Positions 7,508-14,256 of a stretch of 22,978 bases of DNA are shown one piece after another (position 1 is the first letter of the stretch; every line of letters starts with the position of its first letter). Under the pieces are notes generated by a model that saw only the letters and a program-made list of their open reading frames with translations, was not told the origin of the DNA and ran no database searches. This stretch comes from Spirochaetaceae bacterium (GTDB lineage Bacteria > Spirochaetota > Spirochaetia > Treponematales > Breznakiellaceae), in the NCBI GenBank assembly GCA_031256815.1, contig JAIRPU010000015.1:1-22978 (forward strand). Direction: 5' to 3'. A program made the translations under genes and the position numbers.

Positions 7508-8557
7508 ATGAAAGAAAACATGAAAGTTGCTGTAATGACAGGACTTGGAAAAATGGCATATACCGAACGGCCTGTTCCAAAACCAGGGCCGGATGAAGCG
7601 CTTGTAAAACTGGAATACGTTGGTATTTGCGGCAGTGATATGCATTATTACGAAACAGGCAGAATTGGCGATTATATTGTTAAGCCGCCTTTTGTGCTTG
7701 GACACGAGCCCGGAGGGGTTGTAATAGAGGTGGGCGCAAATGTAAAACATCTAAAACCAGGCGATAAAGTAGCGCTTGAACCCGGTAAAACCTGCGGTAA
7801 ATGTGAGTTTTGCCGTCAGGGTAAATACAATCTTTGCCCGGATGTAATTTTTTTCGCAACCCCGCCTGTGGACGGAGTTTTTTGCGAGTATGTAGCGCAC
7901 GAAGCGGCACTTTGTTTTAAGCTGCCTCCAAATATGGACACGCTTGAAGGGGCGTTAATCGAGCCGCTTGCCGTTGGATTTCATGCGGCGGCGCAGGGCA
8001 ACGCCACGATAGGCCAGAGCGCGGCGGTATTTGGTTCCGGCTGCATTGGGCTTGTTTCGATGATGGCGCTAAAAGCGCATGGCGTTTCGCAGGTTTACCA
8101 GATTGATGTAATGCCGAAACGGCTGGAAAAGGCCCGTGAACTTGGCGCAACGGATGTAATCAACTCAAGTCAAAAAGACCCGGTAGAGGCGCTGCGCACG
8201 CTTACCGGCGGGCGCGGAATAGATATTGCCATAGATACCTCAGGTGTAGAAGCGGCAACGGCGCAAGCGGCGCAGGCGCTCTGCAAGGGCGGGACGCTTG
8301 TTATGGTTGGTTACAGCAAGTCGGGCATGGTAAACTTTCCGATGAGTGTTGCCATGGATAAAGAGTTGAACATAAAAACGATATTCCGTTACCGGCACAT
8401 TTATCCAAAAGCAATCGACGCCGTTGCCTCCGGAAAGGTGAATTTAAAAGGCATAGTAACAAATATATTCGATTTTAACGATATTCAAAACGCAATGGAC
8501 AAAAGTGTTGCGGATAAAGCAAATATCGTAAAAGCTGTTGTAAAAATTAGCGGATAA
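7508..8557 (+). CDS. Zinc-dependent polyol dehydrogenase (sorbitol/xylitol dehydrogenase type)
   Basis: Medium-chain dehydrogenase that oxidises a polyol at C2 to a ketose with NAD+; cytoplasmic. 349 residues, normal for the family. Catalytic zinc ligands Cys41 (GICGSD), His66-Glu67 (GHEPGG) and Glu152 (IEPLAV). The structural zinc site is complete, Cys96, Cys99, Cys102 and Cys110. Rossmann loop GSGCIG (176-181), with Asp200 at the end of the second strand favouring NAD+. Sorbitol would give fructose and xylitol would give xylulose, exactly the substrates of the two kinases in this operon. Start ATG 7508 after an AGGAG site; a second in-frame ATG five codons later is less well placed. Confidence 0.93.
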   Translation: MKENMKVAVMTGLGKMAYTERPVPKPGPDEALVKLEYVGICGSDMHYYETGRIGDYIVKPPFVLGHEPGGVVIEVGANVKHLKPGDKVALEPGKTCGKCEFCRQGKYNLCPDVIFFATPPVDGVFCEYVAHEAALCFKLPPNMDTLEGALIEPLAVGFHAAAQGNATIGQSAAVFGSGCIGLVSMMALKAHGVSQVYQIDVMPKRLEKARELGATDVINSSQKDPVEALRTLTGGRGIDIAIDTSGVEAATAQAAQALCKGGTLVMVGYSKSGMVNFPMSVAMDKELNIKTIFRYRHIYPKAIDAVASGKVNLKGIVTNIFDFNDIQNAMDKSVADKANIVKAVVKISG

Positions 8558-8582
8558 TAAACCGGAGAGGGTAGAGCAAAAT

Positions 8583-9554
8583 ATGTTTGACGTATGCGCT
8601 TTAGGTGAATTATTAATTGATTGGACTCCTTCCGGCAGGAACGAACAGGGCGTAGCGCTTTTTGGACAAAACCCTGGCGGAGCGCCGGCAAATGTACTTG
8701 CAATGACAACAAAACTTGGCGGCAAAACGGTGTTTATTGGCAAAGTTGGCGGCGATGCGTTTGGCGGTTATTTGGAAAAAACACTTTTGGACGCCGGTAT
8801 AGATGCAAGCGGGCTTATAAAAGACCCGCGCTATCTTACAACGCTTGCCTTTGTTAATTTAACGGAAGCGGGCGACCGCAGTTTTAGTTTTTACCGGCGG
8901 CAGGGCGCGGATTTAATGCTTGAATGGGACGAAATAAATAAAACCCTAATCGACAGCGCCAAAATTTTTCATTTTGGTTCTTTAAGCCTTACAGACGAGC
9001 CCTGCCGTCAAACTACGCATAAAGCGGTGAGTTACGCAAAGTCCAACGGTAAAATCGTAAGCTACGACCCAAATTACCGTCCGCTTCTTTGGAAAAACCA
9101 GGATGAGGCCGCCCGTGAAATTGTCCGGCTTATTCCACAGGCAGACATACTAAAGGTTTCTGAAGAAGAAATGGAGTTAATTACCGGAAAGCGCAGTATT
9201 GAGGCGGGCGCGGCGGAACTGGCGGCGCAGGGGCCTGCGGTGGTGCTTGTTTCGCTTGGACGTGAGGGCGCTTTTTTTTGCTGTGCGGCAGGCAGCGCCC
9301 ATCTTAAAACCTATGATGTTAAAACAATCGACACTACAGGGGCCGGAGATGCGTTTCTTGGCGCTATTCTCTACAAACTGAAAGACAAAAGCCGCGGACA
9401 GCTTGAATCAATCAGTAAAGATGAACTTTCCGCTATTGTTGATTTTGGCAATGCCGCCGGAAGCCTTACCACGGCAAAACGCGGCGCAATACCTGCGCTC
9501 CCTTTAAAAAACGAAATAGAAACGCTGTTAAGCGAAAAAAAACGCCTGCTTTAA
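8583..9554 (+). CDS. Fructokinase (PfkB/ribokinase family)
   Basis: Phosphorylates fructose to fructose 6-phosphate with ATP. 323 residues, standard for ScrK-like PfkB kinases. Sugar-binding glycine motif NPGGAPANVLA (30-40), GGDAFG (57-61), anion-hole and catalytic motif DTTGAGDAF (250-258) with catalytic Asp256. Last gene of the operon, 25 bases after the polyol dehydrogenase, with a GAGAGGG-like ribosome site. Its presence beside a sorbitol-type dehydrogenase suggests that hexitols as well as pentitols are used. Other ketose or 2-keto-3-deoxygluconate specificity cannot be excluded from sequence. Confidence 0.92.
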   Translation: MFDVCALGELLIDWTPSGRNEQGVALFGQNPGGAPANVLAMTTKLGGKTVFIGKVGGDAFGGYLEKTLLDAGIDASGLIKDPRYLTTLAFVNLTEAGDRSFSFYRRQGADLMLEWDEINKTLIDSAKIFHFGSLSLTDEPCRQTTHKAVSYAKSNGKIVSYDPNYRPLLWKNQDEAAREIVRLIPQADILKVSEEEMELITGKRSIEAGAAELAAQGPAVVLVSLGREGAFFCCAAGSAHLKTYDVKTIDTTGAGDAFLGAILYKLKDKSRGQLESISKDELSAIVDFGNAAGSLTTAKRGAIPALPLKNEIETLLSEKKRLL

Positions 9555-9761
9555 TTCCGGCATAAAAAAGCTGCGCAAGAGCAAAGGCCGCGCTCTGCTC
9601 ATGTGCGGCCTGACTTTCATGATTGCCTTGAAAGACGGGGGGCCAGCGGCTGAGGGCAGCGCGGCGGGGGCGGCGGCGCGACTGGGCAGCGTCTGGGGCG
9701 GCGTCTGAGACGCTTTGGCAAAAATGCTATAACAGCGCCGCTTATATGCCGAAATAAAGTT
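9555..9761. other. Short GC-rich gap after the polyol operon
   Basis: Contains a 7-bp stem AGGCCGC (9585-9591) with GCGGCCT (9605-9611), and a perfect palindrome GCGTCT-G-AGACGC (9701-9713) followed by TTT. Either could weakly terminate the operon, but neither has a convincing T-run. TGC-TATAAC at 9726-9733 looks like an extended -10 for the next gene. A 35-codon frame at 9601-9708 (begins MCGLTFMIALKDGG) has no ribosome site and is probably chance. Confidence 0.4.
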
Positions 9762-10865
9762 ATGATCCATAATGAGTCGCGTTTTTCTAAATTCGATAAA
9801 GCGCTTTTAGCGTTTTCTGTAGCGGTACTTGTAATCGCGCTTTTTCTGCTGCCTAAAGAGTCTTTTAGGCTTATAAAACAGGAACTTGGTGTAAGCCAAA
9901 ACTGGACTGAATATTTAAAACACGGCGAAATTTCCCGGCTTTCAACAGAATTTGAAGCGGAAAATCCTAACCTTTCCCTTGTTTATAGAGACGAGGACGG
10001 GGATGTTATAGCTTTTAGCGCGCCTGTAACAAACGAGGCCGCGCCGGAACTGGAAAACATTGCCGAAGTAGCCTCTTTTATAAATATTTTGTACTACAAT
10101 ATTGATATGCTTAAAGAAGCCGGTTTTGACCGTCCGCCAAAAAACCGCAATGAGTTTATAGACGCGGCGACTAAAATCGAAAACAAAGCCAAAAACATAC
10201 GCGGCATGGGTTTTTCGGGCAATGTGTTTGAAGATATTTTGCCCTGGTTTTGGTCTGCGGGCGTAAACGGCGACTGGAAATCCCGCGCTTCAGTTGGAAC
10301 GCTTGAGTTTTTACAGAAACTGGGCGAATCGAATATTGCCGGCGAAGAAATATTTAACTCTAAAATGGACGATAAACTTTCGTTTTTTTGTGCCGGAAAA
10401 TGCGCGTTTTATATTGGCAGCACACTTGATATTGCGATTATAGAAGAAAAATCTCCAAAGTTTGAATGGAATTTAACGGCTATTCCAACGCCGGAAAATT
10501 ATGCCGGCAAGCCTGTTTTTAATGTAACTTCATGGGAGATAGGCGTTTCACCCTTGTCTGAACAGAAAGAAGAAGCGTTGATTTTTTTGGAATTTATAAA
10601 TTCACGGCGCGACTTTATAGCGCAGGCGGCCGGCGCAGTTCCGTCTGACAATGCCGGCGAACAGCAGAATCCAAAAGACCCGCTGCGCTTAAAAGCGCGA
10701 ACGCTTTTTGAAGGCGCGGAGATTATTCATGACACGGAGTTTTTTAATAAGCCGGAACAAGCCGCCATTTTATTTAAAAACGAGCTTATAAAACTTTGGC
10801 GCGGCGAACAAAGCCCGAAAGAAGCCGCCGCCGCGCTTGACAGCAGCTTTGACACGGATACCTGA
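9762..10865 (+). CDS. Membrane-anchored solute-binding-like protein with shortened N-lobe
   Basis: 367 residues. One N-terminal transmembrane segment (about 14-32, KALLAFSVAVLVIALFLLP) without a lipobox cysteine, then a domain resembling ABC family 1 extracellular solute-binding proteins. Recognisable parts are FINILYYNIDMLKEAGFDRPPKNRNEF (about 107-133 in that order), an ALIFLEFINSRRDF helix and a late LIKLWRGEQSPKEAAAAL helix. Only about 60 residues precede the hinge-like ILYYN segment, against more than 100 in typical members, so part of the first lobe is missing. No permease or ATPase gene is adjacent. It may no longer serve transport and could instead be a sensor or scaffold; this is inference. 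The ribosome site is weak. The stop codon directly abuts the convergent atpB stop. Confidence 0.75.
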   Translation: MIHNESRFSKFDKALLAFSVAVLVIALFLLPKESFRLIKQELGVSQNWTEYLKHGEISRLSTEFEAENPNLSLVYRDEDGDVIAFSAPVTNEAAPELENIAEVASFINILYYNIDMLKEAGFDRPPKNRNEFIDAATKIENKAKNIRGMGFSGNVFEDILPWFWSAGVNGDWKSRASVGTLEFLQKLGESNIAGEEIFNSKMDDKLSFFCAGKCAFYIGSTLDIAIIEEKSPKFEWNLTAIPTPENYAGKPVFNVTSWEIGVSPLSEQKEEALIFLEFINSRRDFIAQAAGAVPSDNAGEQQNPKDPLRLKARTLFEGAEIIHDTEFFNKPEQAAILFKNELIKLWRGEQSPKEAAAALDSSFDTDT

Positions 10866-11615
10866 TTAATGCGACTCTGTTTGAACCGCTTCGGAAATAT
10901 AAAGCGTTGTTAAAAAAGTAAATACAAGCGCCTGAATAAAGCCGTCAAGAAAATCAAAATAGAGAGAGGGGATTATAGAAATTCCCGCGCTGAACCCAAT
11001 CGCGTTTTCCAGCGCAAGATTAACAAGAGTCATTATTATAAAAGCGCCGAGTATATTGCCGAACAAACGCAAACAAAGCGTTACGGGTTTTATAACATAT
11101 TCAAGTATGTTAAACGGAAGCATTGCCGGAACAGGGTGAAAAAACGTTTTAAGCCAGCCCTTTGGCCCGCGTATTATAAGGCCGGAAAATATCACCATTA
11201 ATATTGAAACCAGCGCCAGAGCCGCCGGCACATTTATATCGCGCGCCGGAGGTTTTAACTCAAACAGCGCCTCTCTTCCAAATGCCGCTTGCGGGGTAAA
11301 CGCCGGAATAATGTTGACCGTTAAAAGGTATAAAAACAGCGTTCCAACATAAGGCCCGAAAAACGCCGCCTGTTTTCCAAACTGCTCGCGCGAAAATGTG
11401 TTTAGAAAGTCCACAAGCGATTCGGTTATTACCTGTACGCCGGACGGAATTTCTTTTAGCTTTCTGGTTGCCAAAAACGCGGCGATTATAAGGATTGCCA
11501 TTGCCGCCCAGCTAATAACAACGGTTTCGGTAACAGGAATAGAAAACCCGCCAAGTTTTATTGTCCACAAGGTTTTTATTTCAAGCGATTTAATCAGCTT
11601 TTCGCCTATGCTCAT
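10866..11615 (-). CDS. atpB: F-type ATP synthase subunit a, isolated from other ATPase genes
   Basis: Integral membrane stator half-channel of the F0 motor, moving H+ or Na+ past the c-ring. 249 residues with five or six hydrophobic segments. Diagnostic LCLRLFGNILGAF carries the essential Arg183 (E. coli Arg210), and DGFIQALVFTFLTTLYISEA carries Gln228 (E. coli Gln252). The Glu that follows the GN motif in E. coli (Glu219) is replaced by a hydrophobic residue here; Asp221 or Asp224 may substitute for His245. AtpB is normally followed by atpE and atpF, but here it is the last gene of its unit, against a convergent neighbour. GAGG five bases upstream supports ATG 11615. The remaining subunits must be elsewhere, or the gene is a relic; the intact frame argues against decay. 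Confidence 0.9.
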   Translation of the reverse strand: MSIGEKLIKSLEIKTLWTIKLGGFSIPVTETVVISWAAMAILIIAAFLATRKLKEIPSGVQVITESLVDFLNTFSREQFGKQAAFFGPYVGTLFLYLLTVNIIPAFTPQAAFGREALFELKPPARDINVPAALALVSILMVIFSGLIIRGPKGWLKTFFHPVPAMLPFNILEYVIKPVTLCLRLFGNILGAFIIMTLVNLALENAIGFSAGISIIPSLYFDFLDGFIQALVFTFLTTLYISEAVQTESH

Positions 11616-12134
11616 TTAATCCTCTTTTTTAAAGAAAAAATCGTCTTTATAATATTTAATCAGCAGTTCTTTTGGAATTTTTTCGTTAGCGGTTATTTTT
11701 TCTATTGTTCCTTCCTGGAAGCCGCGGTTAAGATAATAGCAGCCAAGCAGAAAAAAACCGGCTATTTTTGCGGTAACCGAAATAGCCTGATAAAGCGCCA
11801 CAGAACCGTCCATGGTTATTTCGCTTTCCATATATTTTAGGATTATTTCCTGGCTTAAATGAAGGCCGTAAAGCGTTTCTGAAAGCGGGAAGCCGTGCGT
11901 TACGCTGCTCTTGCCCATACGCACAAAGTAACCGCCGAATGCGCTTTTGTCCAGGCCGTTTTCCAAATATCCGGCAAGAAGGGGAAAGATGCTTTCGATA
12001 AGTGAAATTAGCATTTCGTCTTCCAGCGCGTTATAATGTTTGAGTTCAGGGAAACTGCGAATTTTTTCTTTCCAGCGCAGTGAAAGCGGCTTGGATTTGA
12101 ATTTAAGCGCATCTATCAGCACCCGGTCTATCAT
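11616..12134 (-). CDS. Helical RsbRD-N-like protein upstream of atpB
   Basis: 172 residues, predicted almost all helical and cytoplasmic. The stretch from RWKEKIRSFPELKHYNALED (about 21-40) through SLIESIFPLLAGYLENGLDK and GKSSVTHGFPLSETLYGLHL resembles the N-terminal RsbRD/RsbR co-antagonist sensor fold of stressosome-type regulators, but no STAS domain follows. This match is by eye and moderate. A charged tail ends KYYKDDFFFKKED. Its stop codon directly abuts the atpB ATG, so the two are probably co-translated. The promoter places the transcript start at or next to the ATG, with no ribosome site, suggesting leaderless translation. Function unknown; a regulatory link to the ATP synthase a subunit is suggested only by the pairing. 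Confidence 0.7.
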   Translation of the reverse strand: MIDRVLIDALKFKSKPLSLRWKEKIRSFPELKHYNALEDEMLISLIESIFPLLAGYLENGLDKSAFGGYFVRMGKSSVTHGFPLSETLYGLHLSQEIILKYMESEITMDGSVALYQAISVTAKIAGFFLLGCYYLNRGFQEGTIEKITANEKIPKELLIKYYKDDFFFKKED

Positions 12135-12140
12135 ACAAAC

Positions 12141-12169
12141 AGTATCACAGATATAACGCCGGCAGTCAA
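12141..12169 (-). promoter_or_regulatory. Promoter for the RsbRD-like/atpB unit, probably leaderless
   Basis: On the minus strand TTGACT (12169-12164), a 17-bp spacer, then GATACT (12146-12141) preceded by TGT, giving an extended -10. Only six bases separate the -10 from the ATG at 12134, so transcription should start at or beside the A of the start codon. Confidence 0.55.
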
Positions 12170-12170
12170 G

Positions 12171-12420
12171 CTATTTGTTTATTATATAAGGCGCTTGTTT
12201 GCGAAAGCGCGCTTTGGTGTCGGCGCGGCCGGTGCGGCAGCGCCTTATTCGCGTGGCGCTGCTTTGTTTGCCGGTCCCCGCTCTATGCAGAGCGTACAAC
12301 GCCTGGAAACCGCAGCGCAGCCGGCTGGCAACTGTTACACTGCGCGCGCGCACGCGCCTTGTGCGGCGGCGGCGGGTTTTTGGCTTGAAATGCGCGGAAT
12401 CGGCGCGGCAGTCTGAACAA
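12171..12420. other. GC-rich tract replacing the antitoxin 3' half
   Basis: Composition changes sharply from about 12185 to 12415 (GCG- and CGC-rich, including CGCGCGCGCACGCGC). It resembles the three long islands in texture but lacks their conserved core and terminus. No frame in it encodes a helix-turn-helix. The tract is best read as an inserted or degenerate sequence that ended the antitoxin gene. Confidence 0.45.
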
Positions 12421-12532
12421 GGCACGCCTCGTCATATTCGCGCATCCGGCTTTCTGAAATACCGCCGGCACAAAACATGGATTTTGCGTTATCGTGTACA
12501 ATCTGCGCTATTTTACTCTGATATTTTTCCAT
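12335..12532 (-). pseudogene. Truncated antitoxin of a HigB/RelE-like toxin-antitoxin pair
   Basis: ATG 12532 has a strong GGAGG site six bases upstream, 15 bases after the toxin stop. The first 40 residues (MEKYQSKIAQIVHDNAKSMF, then a segment with ISESRMREYDEACLVQ) match the N-terminus of antitoxins that partner DUF1044-type RelE toxins, including the M-R-E-x-D-x-x-C-L motif. In the family a helix-turn-helix (SQAVFA...STVQKWE) follows. Here the frame instead enters GC-rich DNA and ends after 25 low-complexity residues (65 in all). The DNA-binding half is therefore lost, although the N-terminal part might still bind toxin. Confidence 0.7.
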
Positions 12533-12547
12533 CTTAAACCTCCATAA

Positions 12548-12910
12548 TTATATCTCTACAAGCGAACTGGAACGCAAACAGTTTGCAATAACGGTGTTGT
12601 TCATATTGAGCATATCACGCGCATTTTCTTTTAAGCGCTTAATATCTTTGTCGTCAATATTGTCCAATTCACTTTTTGCAAACCCGTATACAAAAAACGC
12701 CCGCTCACCATGCTTTAACAGCACGATAGTCCGGTAGCCGCCGCTCTTGCCCTGCCCCTGACGCGCCACTCGTTGTTTGTACACGTTCCCGCCCAAATTC
12801 GCGCTGAAGTTTCCCGCCTCAATTTCCGCGACAGCCGCCCTAAGCGCCTCGTCGGTTAAACTGTTTTTGCGGGCAAATCTTTCAAACCACTTGCTTTTAA
12901 ATATCCTCAT
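12548..12910 (-). CDS. Type II toxin, RelE/HigB superfamily (DUF1044 type)
   Basis: 120 residues, full length for the family: N-terminal FKSKWFERFARKNSLTDEAL, central GNVYKQRVARQGQGKSGGYR, and FFVYGFAKSELDNIDDKDIK, the conserved blocks of RelE-type mRNA interferases in this subfamily. The basic KQRVARQGQGKSGGYR loop is the usual RNA-contact and catalytic region. Order toxin then antitoxin is normal for this group. The toxin looks intact while its antitoxin is truncated, so it is either inactive, weakly expressed, or neutralised by the remaining N-terminal fragment or another antitoxin. A TTGACA lies at 12923-12928 but is too near the ATG for a standard -10; a weak TTAATT/TAAAAT pair lies further upstream. 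Confidence 0.9.
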   Translation of the reverse strand: MRIFKSKWFERFARKNSLTDEALRAAVAEIEAGNFSANLGGNVYKQRVARQGQGKSGGYRTIVLLKHGERAFFVYGFAKSELDNIDDKDIKRLKENARDMLNMNNTVIANCLRSSSLVEI

Positions 12911-13120
12911 AAAAACCTACTTTGTCAATACATTGAATTTTATTTTGAATACCATACTTAATTAATGGCGCGGATATGCGTTACGCTTCGCGGGGGCAGC
13001 CACGGCGGGCAGCCGTTGGCGGACAGCCGTGGGCTGACGCAAACGCGCAAGCGATTGAAGCGGACTTTGCAAGCGAAGCGAAGCAAATTGGAGCGGAAAG
13101 CGCGTTTTTTGCCGGTCGGA

Positions 13121-13145
13121 ATTGGATTGGATTGGATTGGATTGG
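13121..13145 (+). repeat. (ATTGG)5 short tandem repeat
   Basis: Five exact copies of ATTGG in a row, directly adjoining a perfect hairpin. It is absent from copies 1 and 3 of the island, so it is a private and probably slippage-prone feature. Confidence 0.95.
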
Positions 13146-13184
13146 AAGAGAATAAAAATCTTATAGATTTTTATTCTCTTTTTT
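13146..13184 (+). terminator. Perfect 16-bp AT-rich hairpin with T-run inside island copy 2
   Basis: Arms 13146-13161 and 13165-13180 (AAGAGAATAAAAATCT and its complement) are separated by TAT and followed by TTTT. The shape fits an intrinsic terminator, but the stem is unusually AT-rich and lies inside a GC-rich element with no gene upstream on this strand. Confidence 0.5.
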
Positions 13185-13216
13185 ATGCCCGCGCGCAAGC
13201 GCGGGGGTGCGGCGTG

Positions 13217-13496
13217 CCGCGAAGCGGCCGGGGGCGTGCGGCCGGCAAAAGCGCTTAGCGCTTTTGCCGGCTTCATGTGGTGGCCGCGCTTTGCGCGGCT
13301 TTGCCGGCAGCCGCGTCCTGCGCGCGCCGCAGACGGGCGCGGTCACGGCGCGTACCGCGAAGCGGCCGGGGGCGCACGGGGCCGGCAAAAGCGCTAAGCG
13401 CTTTTGCCGGCTTCAGGTGGTGTGGCCGCGCTTTGCGCGGCTTTGCCGGCAGCTCTGTCCTGCGCGCGCCGCAGACGGTCGCGGCCACGGCGCGTA
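13217..13496 (+). repeat. Imperfect tandem duplication (138 and 142 bp) in island copy 2
   Basis: Unit 1 spans 13217-13354 and unit 2 spans 13355-13496, both starting CCGCGAAGCGGCCGGGGGCG and ending CACGGCGCGTA. Differences are small substitutions and short insertions. Each unit carries one long hairpin: 13241-13271 and 13381-13411, both with perfect 15-bp arms (GCCGGCAAAAGCGCT) and a one-base loop (T in one, A in the other). Confidence 0.9.
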
Positions 13497-13593
13497 CCGC
13501 CGGCAAAAATGCGCCCAAAATACCATGAATGTATACGTTAGCCGGTTCATAATTTTTTCTAATTCGGAATTTCCGGCCGGCCTTTCAACGGGC

Positions 13594-13620
13594 TTGAAAA
13601 TAGATATTACGCCGTATAAA
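13594..13620 (+). promoter_or_regulatory. Candidate promoter for the lpoB-dapB-dapA operon
   Basis: TTGAAA (13594-13599) and TATAAA (13615-13620) are separated by 15 bases, slightly short. It is the best candidate between island copy 2 and the lipoprotein start at 13645. Confidence 0.35.
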
Positions 13621-13644
13621 ATTAAGCATTTGTAAGAGGTAGTA

Positions 13645-14256
13645 ATGAAAAAATATATTATTTTTGCGGTGTTTTGCGCCGCGTTTTTTGCCGGATGTTC
13701 TTCCAACCCTAAAGTTGAACGCATAGATTCCGGTAAAATTGCCGATAAAAGCGGTTATTGGAACGATACAGATGCGCGTATTGTATGCGAATCGTTAATA
13801 AAAGACTGCCTTTCCAACGCAAAAATGAACAAGGCGCTGGCACGGAGAGGTTCCAAAACCCCAAAAGTACTTGTTGGCGAATTTAGAAATAATACATCGG
13901 AACATATAAACACAGCGGTAATTACCACGACAATGGAAACCGCGATTTTTAATTCCGGCAAACTCGACTTTGTGGCAGGCGGCAGCGAAAGAGACTCTTT
14001 TAGAAAAGAACGCATTGACCAGAATCAAAGCGGTTTTACCAGCGATGCTACCGCCAAAGCGCTTGCCAACGAAACAGGCGCCGATTTTGTTCTGACCGGT
14101 TCTATTGAATCTATAATTGACGAAGCGGGGAATCAGGTCGTCCGCACATATTTTGTAAACGCCAGAATGACCGACCTTGAAACAAACGAGCGGGTTTGGA
14201 TGGCGCAAAACAGCAGCATAAAAAAGATTGTAACCCGTCCAAAAGCAAAGTTTTAA
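13645..14256 (+). CDS. LpoB-like lipoprotein (penicillin-binding-protein activator family)
   Basis: 203 residues. Signal peptide with lipobox FAGC and lipidated Cys18. The mature part resembles LpoB/CsgG-fold proteins: a strand-helix segment KVLVGEFRNNTSEHINTAVI, then ALANETGADFVLTGSIESII and a final RMTDLETNERVWMAQ. In enterobacteria LpoB activates PBP1b from the outer membrane; in other phyla the role is less defined. AGAGG upstream supports ATG 13645. The stop overlaps the dapB start (TAATG), so a cell-envelope lipoprotein is translationally coupled to two genes of the diaminopimelate/lysine pathway. Confidence 0.82.
   Translation: MKKYIIFAVFCAAFFAGCSSNPKVERIDSGKIADKSGYWNDTDARIVCESLIKDCLSNAKMNKALARRGSKTPKVLVGEFRNNTSEHINTAVITTTMETAIFNSGKLDFVAGGSERDSFRKERIDQNQSGFTSDATAKALANETGADFVLTGSIESIIDEAGNQVVRTYFVNARMTDLETNERVWMAQNSSIKKIVTRPKAKF

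Larger units (their letters stand above)
12955..13580 (+). repeat. GC-rich hairpin-rich island, copy 2 of the three-copy element
   Basis: Noncoding by eye. The core at 13039-13102 matches copy 1 with a few substitutions; the terminus at 13499-13522 is nearly identical. The flank 13541-13571 (TTCATAATTTTTTCTAATT and onward) also matches copy 1 downstream of its terminus. Between core and terminus lie a (ATTGG)5 tract, an AT-rich 16-bp hairpin, and a tandem duplication of about 140 bp. The terminus faces the lpoB-dapB-dapA operon. Confidence 0.75.

Noticed and set aside
9601..9708. Small gene beginning MCGLTFMIALKDGG
   Set aside because: No ribosome site, low-complexity Gly/Ala-rich second half, and a location in a GC-rich gap with palindromes; probably chance.
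13217..13496. CRISPR-like array
   Set aside because: Only two units of about 140 bp that are similar throughout; there are no short identical repeats separated by unique spacers and no cas genes.
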